This document shows, one piece after another, positions 26,520 through 38,576 of a DNA stretch of 55,230 bases. Below the pieces are notes generated by a model. That model searched no databases. It was not told the DNA's origin and worked only from the letters and a program-made list of their open reading frames with translations. The stretch comes from Bacillota bacterium (GTDB lineage Bacteria; Bacillota; Clostridia; Peptostreptococcales; Anaerovoracaceae). How positions within the stretch are numbered: position 1 is the first letter of the stretch; every line of letters starts with the position of its first letter. Made by a program: the position numbers and the translations under genes. The stretch lies in contig JAFSCP010000002.1 in the NCBI GenBank assembly GCA_017436705.1, positions 1 through 55,230 of the forward strand, given 5' to 3'.

Positions 26520-27830
26520 CTATTCTTCCTGCAGTCCTGCCAGGTGGTTGATAAACTGCTGGGCTGTTCTTCCGGAAACGCCGCCATGGCGCAGTTCCCA
26601 GGTATTGGCTGCCAGCAGAAGCTTGTCTCTTTCCATGGTGATTCCTGCACGCTGCGCCAGGCTTTCCACGATTTCGTGGTACTGCTGGCGGTTCGGATTG
26701 CTGTAATTTATCAGCACGCCGAATCTTGCAGAAAGGGAAAGTTTTTCTTCCATTGTATCTGAACGGTGAACTTCACCGGCAAATTCCATGTCGTTCTTGT
26801 CTTTCCATGTTTCCTTGATAAGGTGGCGGCGGTTGGATGTTGCATAAATCAGGATATTGTCTGGTCTTGATTCTACGCCCCCTTCAATTACCGCCTTGAG
26901 GAACTTATATTCAACTTCATGTTCCTCGAATGAAAGATCGTCAATGAAAATAATAAAGTAATAGTTTCTGTCCTTGATGCTTGCAATTACATCGGATAAA
27001 TCCTGGAACTGGTGCTTGTAGATTTCAATCATTCTCAGGCCTTTATCGAAATATTCGTTGAGCACTGCGCGGACACTTGTAGATTTGCCTGTACCGGCAT
27101 CTCCATATAACAGCGCATTGTTGGCAACCTTGCCTTCAGTAAAAGCCTTGGTGTTGTCCACAAGCTGCTTCTTCTGATACTCGTAACCTACAAGGTCATC
27201 CAGTCTGATGGAGTCTGCATTGTTTACAGGAATGAACTCCAGTCTGCCGCCATCTCTCTTTATCCTGAAAGCTCTGTTGATGCCGAAAAGTCCCACGCCG
27301 CAGTTCTTATAGTGATTTGTCACAAGCTCAAAAATTTCATTTTCGTCAGCCGCCTTTTCAATTTCCATGCTCAGCTGCTGAACCTTCTGGCTGACATGTT
27401 TGTTATATACTCTTTCTCTTTTGGCAACGGCCTTATAGTCAGAGATTATGGAGAAGCAATCGATTCCAAGGTCGGCCTCAATCGGTCCGAAGTCGAAGTC
27501 GAAGAGCTTTTTGAAGATCCTGTAATCGTGCTTTGCGAAAAGGTTTACGCTACCGTCTTCGCTCGCCCCCACTCTTTCACATGTCATTGAAAAGGAGTTT
27601 TCATTGGAAATGAGAAGGAAAGTCAGATAGTTATGCCACAGGTTAGTATTAAAACCGTATACTGTGGAAATGTCCAGAATCCGCTTGATTTCCTTATATA
27701 TGCGGCCTGTCAGAGCTTCTTTGCCTGCTGCGCCCTTTTCCCAGTCCTCAAAAATCCGGGCCAGGTTTTCCAGTATGCTGTCACCGCCCAGATTGCTGTA
27801 AAGCAAAAGCTTTGATACTTCCTTGTACAT
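26520..27830 (-). CDS. DUF815 family AAA-type ATPase
   Basis: A 436-residue ATPase with Walker A LLYGDAGTGKST and Walker B FIIFIDDLSF; the region after it (SARFGVLINYSNPNRQQYHEIV) carries the arginine-rich sensor part. The N-terminal ~190 residues are a helical DUF815-specific domain. Function is unknown, although the family is common in Firmicutes and Proteobacteria. It precedes ilvA by 29 nt with no terminator, so the two are probably co-transcribed. AAGGAGG lies before the ATG. Confidence 0.92.
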   Translation of the reverse strand: MYKEVSKLLLYSNLGGDSILENLARIFEDWEKGAAGKEALTGRIYKEIKRILDISTVYGFNTNLWHNYLTFLLISNENSFSMTCERVGASEDGSVNLFAKHDYRIFKKLFDFDFGPIEADLGIDCFSIISDYKAVAKRERVYNKHVSQKVQQLSMEIEKAADENEIFELVTNHYKNCGVGLFGINRAFRIKRDGGRLEFIPVNNADSIRLDDLVGYEYQKKQLVDNTKAFTEGKVANNALLYGDAGTGKSTSVRAVLNEYFDKGLRMIEIYKHQFQDLSDVIASIKDRNYYFIIFIDDLSFEEHEVEYKFLKAVIEGGVESRPDNILIYATSNRRHLIKETWKDKNDMEFAGEVHRSDTMEEKLSLSARFGVLINYSNPNRQQYHEIVESLAQRAGITMERDKLLLAANTWELRHGGVSGRTAQQFINHLAGLQEE

Positions 27831-27847
27831 AAACTTCCTCCTTGATT

Positions 27848-27884
27848 AAAACTGATGCGCCTGCGAAAACCGCAGCCGCACCAG
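27848..27884 (-). terminator. Terminator of the ilv-leu operon after ilvE
   Basis: On the minus strand a two-part stem (ctggtgcg / cgcatcag and ctgcg / cgcag) is followed by TTTT. The T-tract is short, so some read-through into the DUF815-ilvA pair is possible. Confidence 0.65.
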
Positions 27885-27903
27885 ATAATTCTTTTAAATT
27901 TGA

Positions 27904-28968
27904 TTATTTAACTTCAAGTCTCCATCCGAACTTGTCTTCCAGCTTACCAAGCTGAATGCCTGTTACTGTGTCGTAAAGTTTCTGGGAAATTTCACCGATT
28001 TCACCGTTGCCGATGGTCATTACATCGTCTTTATATCTCAGCTTGCCTACAGGTGAAATTACTGCTGCAGTACCGGAACCGAATACTTCTTCCAGCTTGC
28101 CTGTCTTCTGAGCTTCGATAAGTTCATCAACGCTGATCTTTCTTTCTTCAACAGGAAGTCCCCAGTCTCTGCAGATTGTGAGAACGGAGTCTCTTGTGAT
28201 ACCTGGAAGGATGCTGCCGTTGAGTTCAGGAGTAACAATCTTTCCGTCGATCTTGAAGAAAATGTTCATTGCGCCAACTTCTTCGATGTACTTTCTTTCA
28301 ACGCCGTCAAGCCAGAGAACCTGTGAGTAACCACCGTCGTGTGCCTTAACCTGTGCTGCCAGGGAAGCTGCGTAGTTACCGCCTGTCTTAGCGTAACCCA
28401 TACCGCCCTTAACTGCTCTTACGTAATCGTCTTCAATCCAGATACCAACTGGCTTGAGACCTTCTGCGTAGTAAGCACCGCTTGGTGACATGATGATCAT
28501 GAAAAGGTATGTTTCAGATACATCTACACCGAGGAAAGGTTCTGTAGCAATGATGAAAGGTCTGATATAGAGGGAAGTTCCTGGTTCAGTAGGAATCCAG
28601 TCTTCGTCAACCTTTACAACTGCCTGTACGGCCTGTACGAAATCTTCTACAGGAATCTGCGGAATGCAGAGTCTGTCGTTTGTATTGTTTGTTCTCTTGC
28701 CGTTCATGTCAGGTCTGAAGAGGTAGCTCTTGCCGTCTTCGCCCTTGTATGCCTTAAGGCCTTCGAACATTTCCTGTCCATAGTGGAAAACCATGCATGC
28801 AGGTGAAAGAGTCAGATCCTGATAAGGAACGATTCTTGGGTCATGCCAGCCTTTTCCTTCTGTATAGTTCATAATGAACATGTGGTCTGTAAAAATCTTA
28901 CCGAATCCGAGAGGGCCTTCTGGTTTTGCCTTTGGATTGGTAGTTCTGGTAATTTTGATATCAAGCAT
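27904..28968 (-). CDS. ilvE: Branched-chain amino-acid aminotransferase
   Basis: Transaminates the 2-oxoacids to valine, leucine and isoleucine. The 354-residue fold-type IV PLP enzyme has its cofactor lysine Lys194 in YAKTGGNYAASL, the HYGQEMFEGLKAY motif near residue 62, and the GSGTAAVISPVG phosphate-binding segment. The long form matches the BCAT group seen in Gram-positives. It is last in the ilv-leu gene order and also has its own consensus promoter just downstream of leuB, so it can be expressed when the main operon is attenuated. Confidence 0.96.
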   Translation of the reverse strand: MLDIKITRTTNPKAKPEGPLGFGKIFTDHMFIMNYTEGKGWHDPRIVPYQDLTLSPACMVFHYGQEMFEGLKAYKGEDGKSYLFRPDMNGKRTNNTNDRLCIPQIPVEDFVQAVQAVVKVDEDWIPTEPGTSLYIRPFIIATEPFLGVDVSETYLFMIIMSPSGAYYAEGLKPVGIWIEDDYVRAVKGGMGYAKTGGNYAASLAAQVKAHDGGYSQVLWLDGVERKYIEEVGAMNIFFKIDGKIVTPELNGSILPGITRDSVLTICRDWGLPVEERKISVDELIEAQKTGKLEEVFGSGTAAVISPVGKLRYKDDVMTIGNGEIGEISQKLYDTVTGIQLGKLEDKFGWRLEVK

Positions 28969-29004
28969 TTTTATTCGCCTCCTGCTTTATCATTTGCTTC
29001 CTAT

Positions 29005-29033
29005 ATTATACATCCAGCTTTGCAGTTTTACAA
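29005..29033 (-). promoter_or_regulatory. Internal promoter in front of ilvE
   Basis: Minus-strand TTGTAA (29028-29033), 17-nt spacer, TATAAT (29005-29010), inside the 76-nt gap between leuB and ilvE. Confidence 0.6.
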
Positions 29034-29044
29034 TGTCTGCATTG

Positions 29045-30121
29045 CTATAATCTTTCAATTATTTTTGCAGTCATTTCTGTGCAGGAAAGTGGAACTGCCC
29101 CGCTGTTTCCGACGATATCTGCTGTTCTGAAGCCTTCTTCAAGAACCTGGTTAACTGCGTTTTCGATGCAGTCCGCTTCTTCCGCCAGATCAAATGAGTA
29201 TCTGAGCATCATTGCTGCTGAAAGAATGGTTGCCATAGGGTTAGCTTTGCCTGTACCTGCAATGTCCGGTGCAGAGCCGTGAATAGGTTCGTACATGCCG
29301 CACTTGCCTTCGCCCAGTGATGCGGAAGGAAGAAGGCCGATGGAACCTGTAATCTGGGATGCTTCATCGGAAAGAATATCCCCGAACATGTTTGATGTAA
29401 GAACTACATCGAATCTGGAAGGTTCTCTTACCAGCTGCATTGCCGCATTGTCCACGTACATATCGCTTACTTCAACATCAGGATATTCTTCAGCCATTTT
29501 GTGAACGATTTCTCTCCAGAGTCTGGAAGTTTCCAGCACATTGGCCTTATCAACGCTTACCAGATTGCATCTTCTCTTTCGTGCAGTCTCAAAAGCAGTT
29601 CTTGCGATTCTTTCGATTTCCATCACGCTGTATGCTTCAGTATCATATGCTTCAGGACCGTATTTGCCGTCCCTTCTTCCTCTTTCGCCGAAGTAGATGC
29701 CGCCTGTAAGTTCTCTTACAATTACCAGGTCGAAACCTTTTGCAACAATGTCCGGTCTGAGGGTACATGCTTCCATAAGGGCCGGATAAATCTTTGCCGG
29801 TCTCAGGTTTGTATAAAGGCCGAGAGCTGCGCGGAGTCCAAGCAGAGCCTTTTCAGGTCTTAAATGATTAGGAACTTCGTCCCACTTCGGTCCGCCCACT
29901 GCTCCCAGAAGCACGCTGTCTGCAGCCTTGCAGCCTGCAACAGTTTCTTCCGGAAGAGGCACGCCGAAAGCGTCTATGGCACAGCCGCCTGCCAGATATT
30001 CTGTAAAATTGAAGGTGTGTCCGTACTTTTTTCCGATGACTTCCAGCACTTCCATGGCACCTGAAACTATTTCAGGGCCGATGCCGTCACCTTTTACAAC
30101 TGCTATATTAAATTTTGCCAT
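29045..30121 (-). CDS. leuB: 3-isopropylmalate dehydrogenase
   Basis: Third step of leucine synthesis: oxidative decarboxylation of 3-isopropylmalate with NAD+. The 358-residue protein starts with the family motif GDGIGPEIV and has the substrate region NLRPAKIYP, the catalytic [11 protein letters not shown], and the [19 protein letters not shown] signature with its metal-binding aspartates. It begins 3 nt after leuD, showing tight coupling inside the operon. Confidence 0.97.
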   Translation of the reverse strand: MAKFNIAVVKGDGIGPEIVSGAMEVLEVIGKKYGHTFNFTEYLAGGCAIDAFGVPLPEETVAGCKAADSVLLGAVGGPKWDEVPNHLRPEKALLGLRAALGLYTNLRPAKIYPALMEACTLRPDIVAKGFDLVIVRELTGGIYFGERGRRDGKYGPEAYDTEAYSVMEIERIARTAFETARKRRCNLVSVDKANVLETSRLWREIVHKMAEEYPDVEVSDMYVDNAAMQLVREPSRFDVVLTSNMFGDILSDEASQITGSIGLLPSASLGEGKCGMYEPIHGSAPDIAGTGKANPMATILSAAMMLRYSFDLAEEADCIENAVNQVLEEGFRTADIVGNSGAVPLSCTEMTAKIIERL

Positions 30122-30124
30122 TGC

Positions 30125-30625
30125 TTACTCCTCCTTTGCGTCCTGTCTTTCCTTCAGGTACTTGAGAAGGCCGCCTGCGCCGATGATGTTTCCCACAAAG
30201 GCAGGAAATGCCGCTGCCTGGAACTTTTCGCCGGTAGTTTCATTTACGATGATGCCTGTTTCATATTCCACGGAAACCTGGTCGCCGTCCTTGATACTTG
30301 CCGCCGCTTCAGGGCATTCAAGGATAGGGAATCCGATGTTGATGGCATTACGGTAAAAAATTCTTGCAAAGCTTGCAGCGATTACACATTCAATGCCGCT
30401 TGCCTGAATCGCGACAGGTGCGTGTTCTCTTGAGGAACCGCAGCCGAAGTTTGCACCACCCACCATAATGTCGCCCTTCTGGACTTTCTTTACGAACTCT
30501 GCATCGATGTCTTCCATGCAGTGCTGAGCCAGTTCTTCCGGTGATGGGGCGTTGAGGTATCTTGCAGGGATGATAACGTCAGTATCCACATTATCTCCGA
30601 ATTTAAAAACTTTTCCTGTTACCAT
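30125..30625 (-). CDS. leuD: 3-isopropylmalate dehydratase small subunit
   Basis: Small subunit of the isopropylmalate isomerase, paired with LeuC. The 166-residue swivel-domain protein has [15 protein letters not shown] at the start and [17 protein letters not shown] in the middle, both hallmarks of the short (archaeal/clostridial-type) LeuD. It lies between leuC (12 nt) and leuB (3 nt). Confidence 0.97.
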   Translation of the reverse strand: MVTGKVFKFGDNVDTDVIIPARYLNAPSPEELAQHCMEDIDAEFVKKVQKGDIMVGGANFGCGSSREHAPVAIQASGIECVIAASFARIFYRNAINIGFPILECPEAAASIKDGDQVSVEYETGIIVNETTGEKFQAAAFPAFVGNIIGAGGLLKYLKERQDAKEE

Positions 30626-30637
30626 GAGAATACCTCC

Positions 30638-31897
30638 TTATAAGTCTGCCGGTGAAGCCACAGTGCCTGCAACTGCTGATGCAGCTGCAACTGCAGGGCT
30701 TGCCAGGATTACTTCACTCTTTACGTGGCCCATTCTGCCCACAAAGTTTCTGTTGGTAGTTGCCACTGCTCTTTCGCCTTCGCACATGATGCCCATGTGT
30801 CCGCCCAGGCAAGGTCCGCATGTAGGTGTGGAAACTGCACATCCTGCTTCGATGAAAATTTCTGCAAGGCCTTCCCTGATGCACTGCATGTAAACATCCT
30901 GAGTTGCAGGGATTACGATGCACTTGATTCCCTTGGCAACTTTGCGGCCTTTAAGGATTTCTGCAGCGATTCTCATATCCTGGATACGTCCGTTGGTGCA
31001 GGAACCGATAACTACCTGGTGAATTTCAAGTCCCTTTACTTCATCAACAGTCTTGGTGTTGGAAGGAAGATGCGGCATTGAAACTGTAGGTTTCAGAGTA
31101 TCTAAATCAATTACAACTGTTTCGTCATATTCTGCGTCCGGGTCAGCTTCGAAAACCTTTACAGGTCTTGTGAATCTGCCTTCGATGTATTCCATAGTCT
31201 TTTCGTCCACAGGGAAAATACCGTTTTTTGCACCTGCTTCGATTGCCATGTTTGCGATGGTAAATCTGTCGTCCATGGTAAGTGCCTTTACCCCTTCGCC
31301 GGTGAACTCAAGGGATCTGTAAAGAGCGCCGTCAACGCCGATAAGCCCAATAAGATGCAGGATTACATCCTTGCCGCTTACATGAGGCTGGAGCTGGCCT
31401 TTAAGTTCAACCTTGATTGCGGAAGGAACTTTGAACCAGTTTTCACCCATTGCCATGCCGGCTGCCATATCTGTGGAACCAACCCCTGTGGAGAAAGCAC
31501 CCAGTGCGCCGTATGTACATGTGTGGGAGTCCGCACCGATGATGCAGTCTCCAGGCCCTACGATACCTTTTTCAGGAAGAAGGGCATGTTCGATGCCCAC
31601 TTCCCCTGTGTCGTAAAAATGCTTCAGGTCGAATCTCTTGGCAAACTCTCTTGCAGTCGCACAGAGCTGAGCGCTCTTGATGTCCTTGCAAGGAGTGTAG
31701 TGGTCCAGAACCAGAGCGATTTTTTCTTTATCAAAAACTTTGGTAAATCCTGCTTTGTCAAAAACATCGATTGCCACCGGGCCTGTAATATCGTTGCCCA
31801 GTACGATGTCCAGCTTCGCTTCAATCAGGTCGCCCGCTTTTACGGACTCAAGACCTGCATGGTCAGCCAGGATTTTCTGAGTCATGGTCATTCCCAT
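30638..31897 (-). CDS. leuC: 3-isopropylmalate dehydratase large subunit
   Basis: Carries the 4Fe-4S cluster of isopropylmalate isomerase. At 419 residues it belongs to the short LeuC/homoaconitase-like type that pairs with a ~165-residue LeuD. Cluster cysteines are in [10 protein letters not shown] and in [11 protein letters not shown]; the [13 protein letters not shown] segment is also typical. It starts 2 nt after leuA and ends 12 nt before leuD. Confidence 0.96.
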   Translation of the reverse strand: MGMTMTQKILADHAGLESVKAGDLIEAKLDIVLGNDITGPVAIDVFDKAGFTKVFDKEKIALVLDHYTPCKDIKSAQLCATAREFAKRFDLKHFYDTGEVGIEHALLPEKGIVGPGDCIIGADSHTCTYGALGAFSTGVGSTDMAAGMAMGENWFKVPSAIKVELKGQLQPHVSGKDVILHLIGLIGVDGALYRSLEFTGEGVKALTMDDRFTIANMAIEAGAKNGIFPVDEKTMEYIEGRFTRPVKVFEADPDAEYDETVVIDLDTLKPTVSMPHLPSNTKTVDEVKGLEIHQVVIGSCTNGRIQDMRIAAEILKGRKVAKGIKCIVIPATQDVYMQCIREGLAEIFIEAGCAVSTPTCGPCLGGHMGIMCEGERAVATTNRNFVGRMGHVKSEVILASPAVAAASAVAGTVASPADL

Positions 31898-31899
31898 AA

Positions 31900-33429
31900 T
31901 TATGCCTCCTTTGCTCTCGCAGCTGCTGCCATCATCTTGTTGATTGCTCTGATGTAAGCAGTAATGGACGCTTCGATGATGTCTGTGGAAAGGCCCTTGC
32001 CGGTGTATGTACGTCCGTCAGCTGTCAGCTTGATTGTAACGTCACCCAGAGTGTCCTTACCAGCAGATGTTGAACGGATCTTGTAATCATCAAAAGTATG
32101 TTCAACAGGCTCTGCGATAATGTCGATAGCCTTGAATGCTGCGTCTACAGGACCGTCGCCCAGAGAAACCGCTTCGAACTTTTCGTCGCCCTTCTTCAGG
32201 CATACAGTACTTGTAGATGTGGTAAAGTTGCTTGTGTGAACGTTGAACCAGTCAAGTTCAAAGCCTTCTTCTTCAATACCGATGTTGTGCATAACGATAG
32301 CTTCGATATCTGCATCATCGATGGTCTTTTTCTTGTCGCATACGTCCTTGAATTCTTCAAAGCACTTGAGCAGCTGCTCGTTTGTCAGAGTGTAGCCCAT
32401 TTCGTTTACACGTGATTCAAAAGCATGCTTGCCGGAGTGCTTTCCAAGTACGATATTATTTACGGAAATACCTACTGCTTCAGGAGTGAGGATTTCGTAA
32501 GTCTTCTTGTTTGCCAGTACGCCGTGCTGATGGATGCCGGACTCATGGGCAAATGCATTCTTACCAACAATCGGCTTATTAAGAGGTGCATTCTGACCGA
32601 TGATGTTGTAAACAGTCTTGCTGGCTCTGTAAATCTTGGTTGTGTCGATTCCTGTATACACTTCGCCGAAAATGTCAGGACGTGTGTGCATTGCCATAAC
32701 AACTTCTTCGAGGGAAGTGTTGCCGGCTCTTTCGCCCAGACCGTTGATTGTACATTCGATCTGTCTTGCGCCGCCAAGAACGCCTGCCAGGGAGTTGGCA
32801 ACTGCCATACCCAGGTCGTTGTGACAGTGTACGGAAAATTCAACTTTATCAGCGTTTTCCACATTCTTAATCATGTGCTCAATCATGTAGCGCATTTCAT
32901 CAGGAGTGGTGTAGCCTACTGTGTCAGGAAGGTTGATAACGTTGGCTCCGTTTTTAATTGCCACATCAACTACCTTTGTGAGGAAGTCCATATCACTTCT
33001 TGTTGCGTCTTCTGCGGAGAATTCAATGTTTGAGCAGTACTTTCTGGCGTGTTTTACCATTGCCGCAGTCTTTTCAAGAACCTGTTCAGGAGTCATCTTC
33101 AGTTTGTATTCCATGTGGAGCGGTGAAGTTGCAATGAAAAGGTGGATTCTCGGATCTGCTGCGCACTTTACTGCTTCCCATGCTGTATCGATGTCAAGCT
33201 CGCCTGCTCTTGCAAGAGATGCTACTGAACAGTCCTTGACAGTCTTTGCGATGGTCTGCACAGACTCAAAGTCCCCCGGTGAGGAAATGGCGAAACCCGC
33301 CTCAATGACGTCTACTTTCATTTCTTCGAGACGTTTGGCAACCTCGATTTTTTCTCTCAGGTTCATGCTGCAGCCCGGTGACTGCTCGCCGTCTCTTAAC
33401 GTTGTATCAAAAATTTTAATCTGCTTCAT
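31900..33429 (-). CDS. leuA: 2-isopropylmalate synthase
   Basis: Condenses acetyl-CoA with 2-oxoisovalerate, the committing step to leucine. The 509-residue protein has the TIM-barrel catalytic domain with [14 protein letters not shown] at the start and the metal-binding [11 protein letters not shown] complete C-terminal LeuA regulatory domain (from about residue 385) suggests leucine feedback inhibition. It follows ilvD by 18 nt. Homocitrate or citramalate synthase are less likely given its position in a leuACDB block. Confidence 0.95.
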   Translation of the reverse strand: MKQIKIFDTTLRDGEQSPGCSMNLREKIEVAKRLEEMKVDVIEAGFAISSPGDFESVQTIAKTVKDCSVASLARAGELDIDTAWEAVKCAADPRIHLFIATSPLHMEYKLKMTPEQVLEKTAAMVKHARKYCSNIEFSAEDATRSDMDFLTKVVDVAIKNGANVINLPDTVGYTTPDEMRYMIEHMIKNVENADKVEFSVHCHNDLGMAVANSLAGVLGGARQIECTINGLGERAGNTSLEEVVMAMHTRPDIFGEVYTGIDTTKIYRASKTVYNIIGQNAPLNKPIVGKNAFAHESGIHQHGVLANKKTYEILTPEAVGISVNNIVLGKHSGKHAFESRVNEMGYTLTNEQLLKCFEEFKDVCDKKKTIDDADIEAIVMHNIGIEEEGFELDWFNVHTSNFTTSTSTVCLKKGDEKFEAVSLGDGPVDAAFKAIDIIAEPVEHTFDDYKIRSTSAGKDTLGDVTIKLTADGRTYTGKGLSTDIIEASITAYIRAINKMMAAAARAKEA

Positions 33430-33447
33430 GTTTACCTCCGTATCTGC

Positions 33448-35109
33448 CTATCCCAGGATTGCACCCTTGTCTGCGGATGATACCATCTTAGCATATCTTG
33501 CCAGATATCCTGTCTTGATTTTAGGTTCAGGACAAACCCAAGCTCTGCGTCTTTCTTCCAGTTCTTCGTCTGTTACTTCAAGCTGGATGCTGCAGTTCTT
33601 AATATCTATGGAGATTGTGTCGCCTTCTTTTACGAGAGCGATATTACCGCCTGCTGCCGCTTCAGGGCTCACATGTCCGATGGAAGCGCCTCTTGTAGCG
33701 CCGGAGAAACGTCCGTCTGTGATAAGGGCTACGCTTTCGCCAAGGCCCATGCCGCAGATTGCAGATGTAGGGTTGAGCATTTCTCTCATACCAGGACCGC
33801 CCTTAGGGCCTTCATATCTGATAACAACCACGTCACCGGACACGATTTTGCCGGCATAAATTGCTGCGATTGCATCGTCTTCACATTCAAATACTCTTGC
33901 AGGACCTGAGTGAACCATCATTTCAGGAGCCACTGCGGACTGCTTTACTACGCAGCCGTCAGGTGCCAGATTACCCTTGAGCACTGCGATACCGCCGTTT
34001 TCTGAATAAGGGTTTTCGATTGGTCTGATTACTTCAGGGTCAGTGTTTACAACGCCTTCCAGGTTTTCGGCCATGGTCTTGCCAGTTACAGTCATTACAG
34101 AAAGATCAAGAAGGTCTTTTTTAGTAAGTTCCTTCATTACAGCGTATACACCGCCTGCCTGATCCAGGTCTTCCATGAAAGTATCTCCTGCCGGTGCCAG
34201 GTGGCAGAGGTTAGGAGTCTTGGCGCTGATTTCGTTGGACATATCAAGGCTGATTTCAATGCCTGCTTCGTGAGCGATTGCAGGAAGGTGGAGCATTGTG
34301 TTAGTGGAGCAGCCAAGGGCCATATCCACAGTTTCCGCATTGTGAAAAGCAGCTTCTGTCATAATATCTCTCGGCTTGATGTCCTTTTCGATGAGTTCCA
34401 TAATCTTCATGCCGGTTTTCTTGGCAAGGCGGATTCTTGCGGAAAGTGGTGCAGGAACTGTACCGTTGCCGGAAAGTGCCATACCGATTGCTTCTGTCAG
34501 ACAGTTCATGGAGTTTGCAGTGTACATGCCTGAGCAGGAACCGCAGGACGGACATGCGTTTTCTTCAAAGTCCTTCATTCCCTCTTCATTGAGAGTTCCT
34601 GCGTGGTATGCGCCTACAGCCTCGAAAATATGGCTGAGGCATGTTCTCTTGCCGCTGTTCATTACGCCGGCCATCATAGGACCGCCGGAGCAGAAAATTG
34701 CCGGAATGTTAAGTCGTGCAGCTGCCATCAGCAGGCCGGGAACGTTTTTGTCGCAGTTAGGGATCATTACAAGACCATCAAACTGATGAGCCATTACCAT
34801 TGCTTCTGTAGAGTCTGCAATCAGGTCTCTTGTTACCAGTGAGTACTTCATTCCCACATGGCCCATTGCGATACCGTCACATACAGCGATTGCAGGGAAC
34901 ATGATAGGTGTACCGCCTGCTGCTCTTACGCCGGCCTTTACAGCTTCTTCTATTTTATCAAGGTTCATGTGGCCCGGAACGATTTCGTTATGGGAACTTA
35001 CGATGCCGACAATCGGACGGCTGAGTTCTTCGTCAGTAAGTCCGAGAGCGTAAAGCAAGCTTCTGTTAGGGGCTCTTTCAATACCTTTCTTTATATTATC
35101 TGAGTTCAT
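33448..35109 (-). CDS. ilvD: Dihydroxy-acid dehydratase
   Basis: Dehydrates dihydroxy acids to the 2-oxoacids of valine and isoleucine, using an Fe-S cluster. Cluster-type cysteines are in [20 protein letters not shown] and LGCSTNT; the C-terminal GRFSGATRG and [11 protein letters not shown] segments are characteristic. The start at 35109 (MNSDNIKKG) is chosen because GGAGG lies 6 nt upstream, giving 553 residues; an in-frame ATG at 35151 has no such site. A strong hairpin without T-run separates it from ilvC. Confidence 0.96.
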   Translation of the reverse strand: MNSDNIKKGIERAPNRSLLYALGLTDEELSRPIVGIVSSHNEIVPGHMNLDKIEEAVKAGVRAAGGTPIMFPAIAVCDGIAMGHVGMKYSLVTRDLIADSTEAMVMAHQFDGLVMIPNCDKNVPGLLMAAARLNIPAIFCSGGPMMAGVMNSGKRTCLSHIFEAVGAYHAGTLNEEGMKDFEENACPSCGSCSGMYTANSMNCLTEAIGMALSGNGTVPAPLSARIRLAKKTGMKIMELIEKDIKPRDIMTEAAFHNAETVDMALGCSTNTMLHLPAIAHEAGIEISLDMSNEISAKTPNLCHLAPAGDTFMEDLDQAGGVYAVMKELTKKDLLDLSVMTVTGKTMAENLEGVVNTDPEVIRPIENPYSENGGIAVLKGNLAPDGCVVKQSAVAPEMMVHSGPARVFECEDDAIAAIYAGKIVSGDVVVIRYEGPKGGPGMREMLNPTSAICGMGLGESVALITDGRFSGATRGASIGHVSPEAAAGGNIALVKEGDTISIDIKNCSIQLEVTDEELEERRRAWVCPEPKIKTGYLARYAKMVSSADKGAILG

Positions 35110-35130
35110 AATATCCTCCAAAATATCAGT

Positions 35131-35156
35131 ATAGGGGTGCACTGACGGCACCCCTG
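35131..35156 (-). other. Intercistronic hairpin between ilvC and ilvD
   Basis: A perfect 8-bp GC-rich stem (aggggtgc / gcacccct) with a 7-nt loop and no adjacent T-tract. It probably stabilises or processes the message instead of ending it. Confidence 0.5.
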
Positions 35157-35168
35157 CTATTTAAAAAA

Positions 35169-36720
<1,552 letters not shown>

Positions 36721-36741
36721 GGGTTCCTCCTTTTCAGTTTC

Positions 36742-38448
36742 CTATTTTACGATGAAATCTGTGATGCGTTTGCCGCCCTGTACCATCGGTCTTACCATTT
36801 CATCCATTTCGATTGCACAGTCGATAACGTATCCGTGATTCCATTCAATTGCGTCTTTGATTGCCGCTTCCAGCTCTTCAACTGTTGTAACTCTGCTGCC
36901 CTTGAGGCCATAAGCTTCAGCCAGTTTCACGAAGTCAGGTCCGCGGTCAAGGTCAGTTGCGGAATATCTCTTTCCTTTGATAAGAGTCTGCCACTGTCTT
37001 ACCATGCCGAGAGCTCCGTTGTTGAAAACGAATGTTATAATCGGCAGGTCGTAGTACTGCTCTGTGGCCAGTTCGTTGCAGTTCATTCTGAAGCTGCCGT
37101 CACCGGTAATGTGGATTACTCTCTTGTCCGGATTACCCATCTGAGCACCGATTGCTGCACCCAGGCCGAAGCCCATGGTTCCAAGACCGCCGGATGTGAT
37201 CAGCTGACCAGGATAGTCGAAATGGAAATGCTGGATTGCCCACATCTGATGCTGACCTACGTCAGTTGCAACGATTGTATCCTGAGGAAGAAGTTCTGCG
37301 ATAGCCTTGGTAATCTGCTTAGGTGTAAGTGTATCACTTTCTTCTTCGTAAATGGTTTCAGTGTCGAATGAGAAAACATATTCTTTCCACTCATCATGGT
37401 GCTGCTGCTCAATCTGCTCATTGAGGATTGCCAGTACATCCTTGGCATCACCGATGATGTGGTGGTCAGTCTTCACGTTCTTGTTGATTTCAGAACGGTC
37501 AATGTCGATATGTACGATTTTTGCCTGTTTAGCAAAGGTTTCAGGGTCCAGCGCCACTCTGTTGGAGAATCTGCAGCCTACTGCGATAAGAAGGTCGCAG
37601 CCGTCGCAGGCCATGTTGGAAGCCTGAGAACCATGCATACCGATCATACCTGTGGTCAGGTTGTTTCTGCCTCTGAAACCGCCGCCGCCCATTACTGTGA
37701 TGGCAACCGGTGAGTCAATGCGGTCAGCAAATTCGTTGAATTCCTTGTCGGCTCTGCTTCTTACAACACCGCCGCCGCAGATGAGCAGAGGCTTCCTGGA
37801 CTCTCTGATCATTTCAACCAGCTTGTTTATATCATCCATATTAGGCTTAGGTGATTCAAAATTATGGGAAGCTCTCTGCATAAGTGATGCAAGCTTGCCT
37901 GTAGTTGAATGATGTTCCTGAGCTACTGGTTCGTACTCACATTCTGCTGCTGATACGTTGGAAAGTATATCGATGAAAACAGGACCGGGACGTCCGCTTC
38001 TCGCAATTGCAAAGGACTGTCTTACGATGTCAGCCAGGTCTTCAACTCTCTTTACAAGGTAATTACACTTTGTAATCGGCATTGTGATACCGGTGATATC
38101 AACTTCCTGGAAAGAGTCTTTACCGATGAGGTCTTCGCTCACGTTACATGAAATGATTACTACAGGAGATGAGTCCATGTGGGCAGTTGCAAGGCCTGTG
38201 ATAATATTGGTTGCCCCCGGACCTGATGTTACGAAGCAGACACCTACTTTGCCGGTACTTCTTGCATAGCCGTCAGCCGCATGGGATGCTCCCTGTTCGT
38301 GGGATGTAAGGACGTGTCTGATTTTGTCCTGATACTTGTAAAGTTCATCGTAGAGATTGATAACAGTTCCTCCCGGATAACCGAAAACCGTATCAACACC
38401 CTGTTCGAGCAGGCATTCCATCAAAATCTTTGCGCCAGTCATCTTCAT
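36742..38448 (-). CDS. ilvB: Acetolactate synthase large (catalytic) subunit
   Basis: Thiamine-diphosphate and FAD enzyme that makes acetolactate or acetohydroxybutyrate. From the chosen start it has 568 residues: the N-terminal ThDP-binding domain with GYPGGTVINLYDELY and the catalytic Glu in LTSHEQGASHAADGYAR, a middle FAD domain, and the C-terminal GDGSFRMNCNELATE ThDP/Mg motif. The start at 38448 has GGAGG 10 nt upstream; the longer in-frame start at 38508 would read through the attenuator hairpin. It is the first structural gene after the Ile/Leu/Val leader. Confidence 0.97.
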   Translation of the reverse strand: MKMTGAKILMECLLEQGVDTVFGYPGGTVINLYDELYKYQDKIRHVLTSHEQGASHAADGYARSTGKVGVCFVTSGPGATNIITGLATAHMDSSPVVIISCNVSEDLIGKDSFQEVDITGITMPITKCNYLVKRVEDLADIVRQSFAIARSGRPGPVFIDILSNVSAAECEYEPVAQEHHSTTGKLASLMQRASHNFESPKPNMDDINKLVEMIRESRKPLLICGGGVVRSRADKEFNEFADRIDSPVAITVMGGGGFRGRNNLTTGMIGMHGSQASNMACDGCDLLIAVGCRFSNRVALDPETFAKQAKIVHIDIDRSEINKNVKTDHHIIGDAKDVLAILNEQIEQQHHDEWKEYVFSFDTETIYEEESDTLTPKQITKAIAELLPQDTIVATDVGQHQMWAIQHFHFDYPGQLITSGGLGTMGFGLGAAIGAQMGNPDKRVIHITGDGSFRMNCNELATEQYYDLPIITFVFNNGALGMVRQWQTLIKGKRYSATDLDRGPDFVKLAEAYGLKGSRVTTVEELEAAIKDAIEWNHGYVIDCAIEMDEMVRPMVQGGKRITDFIVK

Positions 38449-38473
38449 TTTGTGTATTCCTCCTTTGGTGATT

Positions 38474-38515
38474 AAAAAAACCTTATGGTCACTGCTAAAA
38501 GCGTCCATAAGGTTT
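38474..38515 (-). terminator. Attenuator terminator in the ilvB leader
   Basis: On the minus strand a perfect 11-bp stem (aaaccttatgg / ccataaggttt) is followed by a T-run. It sits 26 nt before the ilvB ATG and 62 nt after the leader-peptide stop. A second hairpin (GCGGTC / GACCGC, 38539-38555) lies between them. A terminator placed before the first gene of an operon, behind a leader peptide, is the classic attenuation layout. Confidence 0.85.
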
Positions 38516-38576
38516 GCGTTCCGAGTTTATTTCTGTCTGCGGTCTCATTGACCGCCTTTCCGGCAGAAGTTACATT

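Noticed and set aside
36742-38508. Longer ilvB start at 38508
   Set aside because: It would translate through the attenuator hairpin and lacks a ribosome-binding site; 38448 has GGAGG at good distance.
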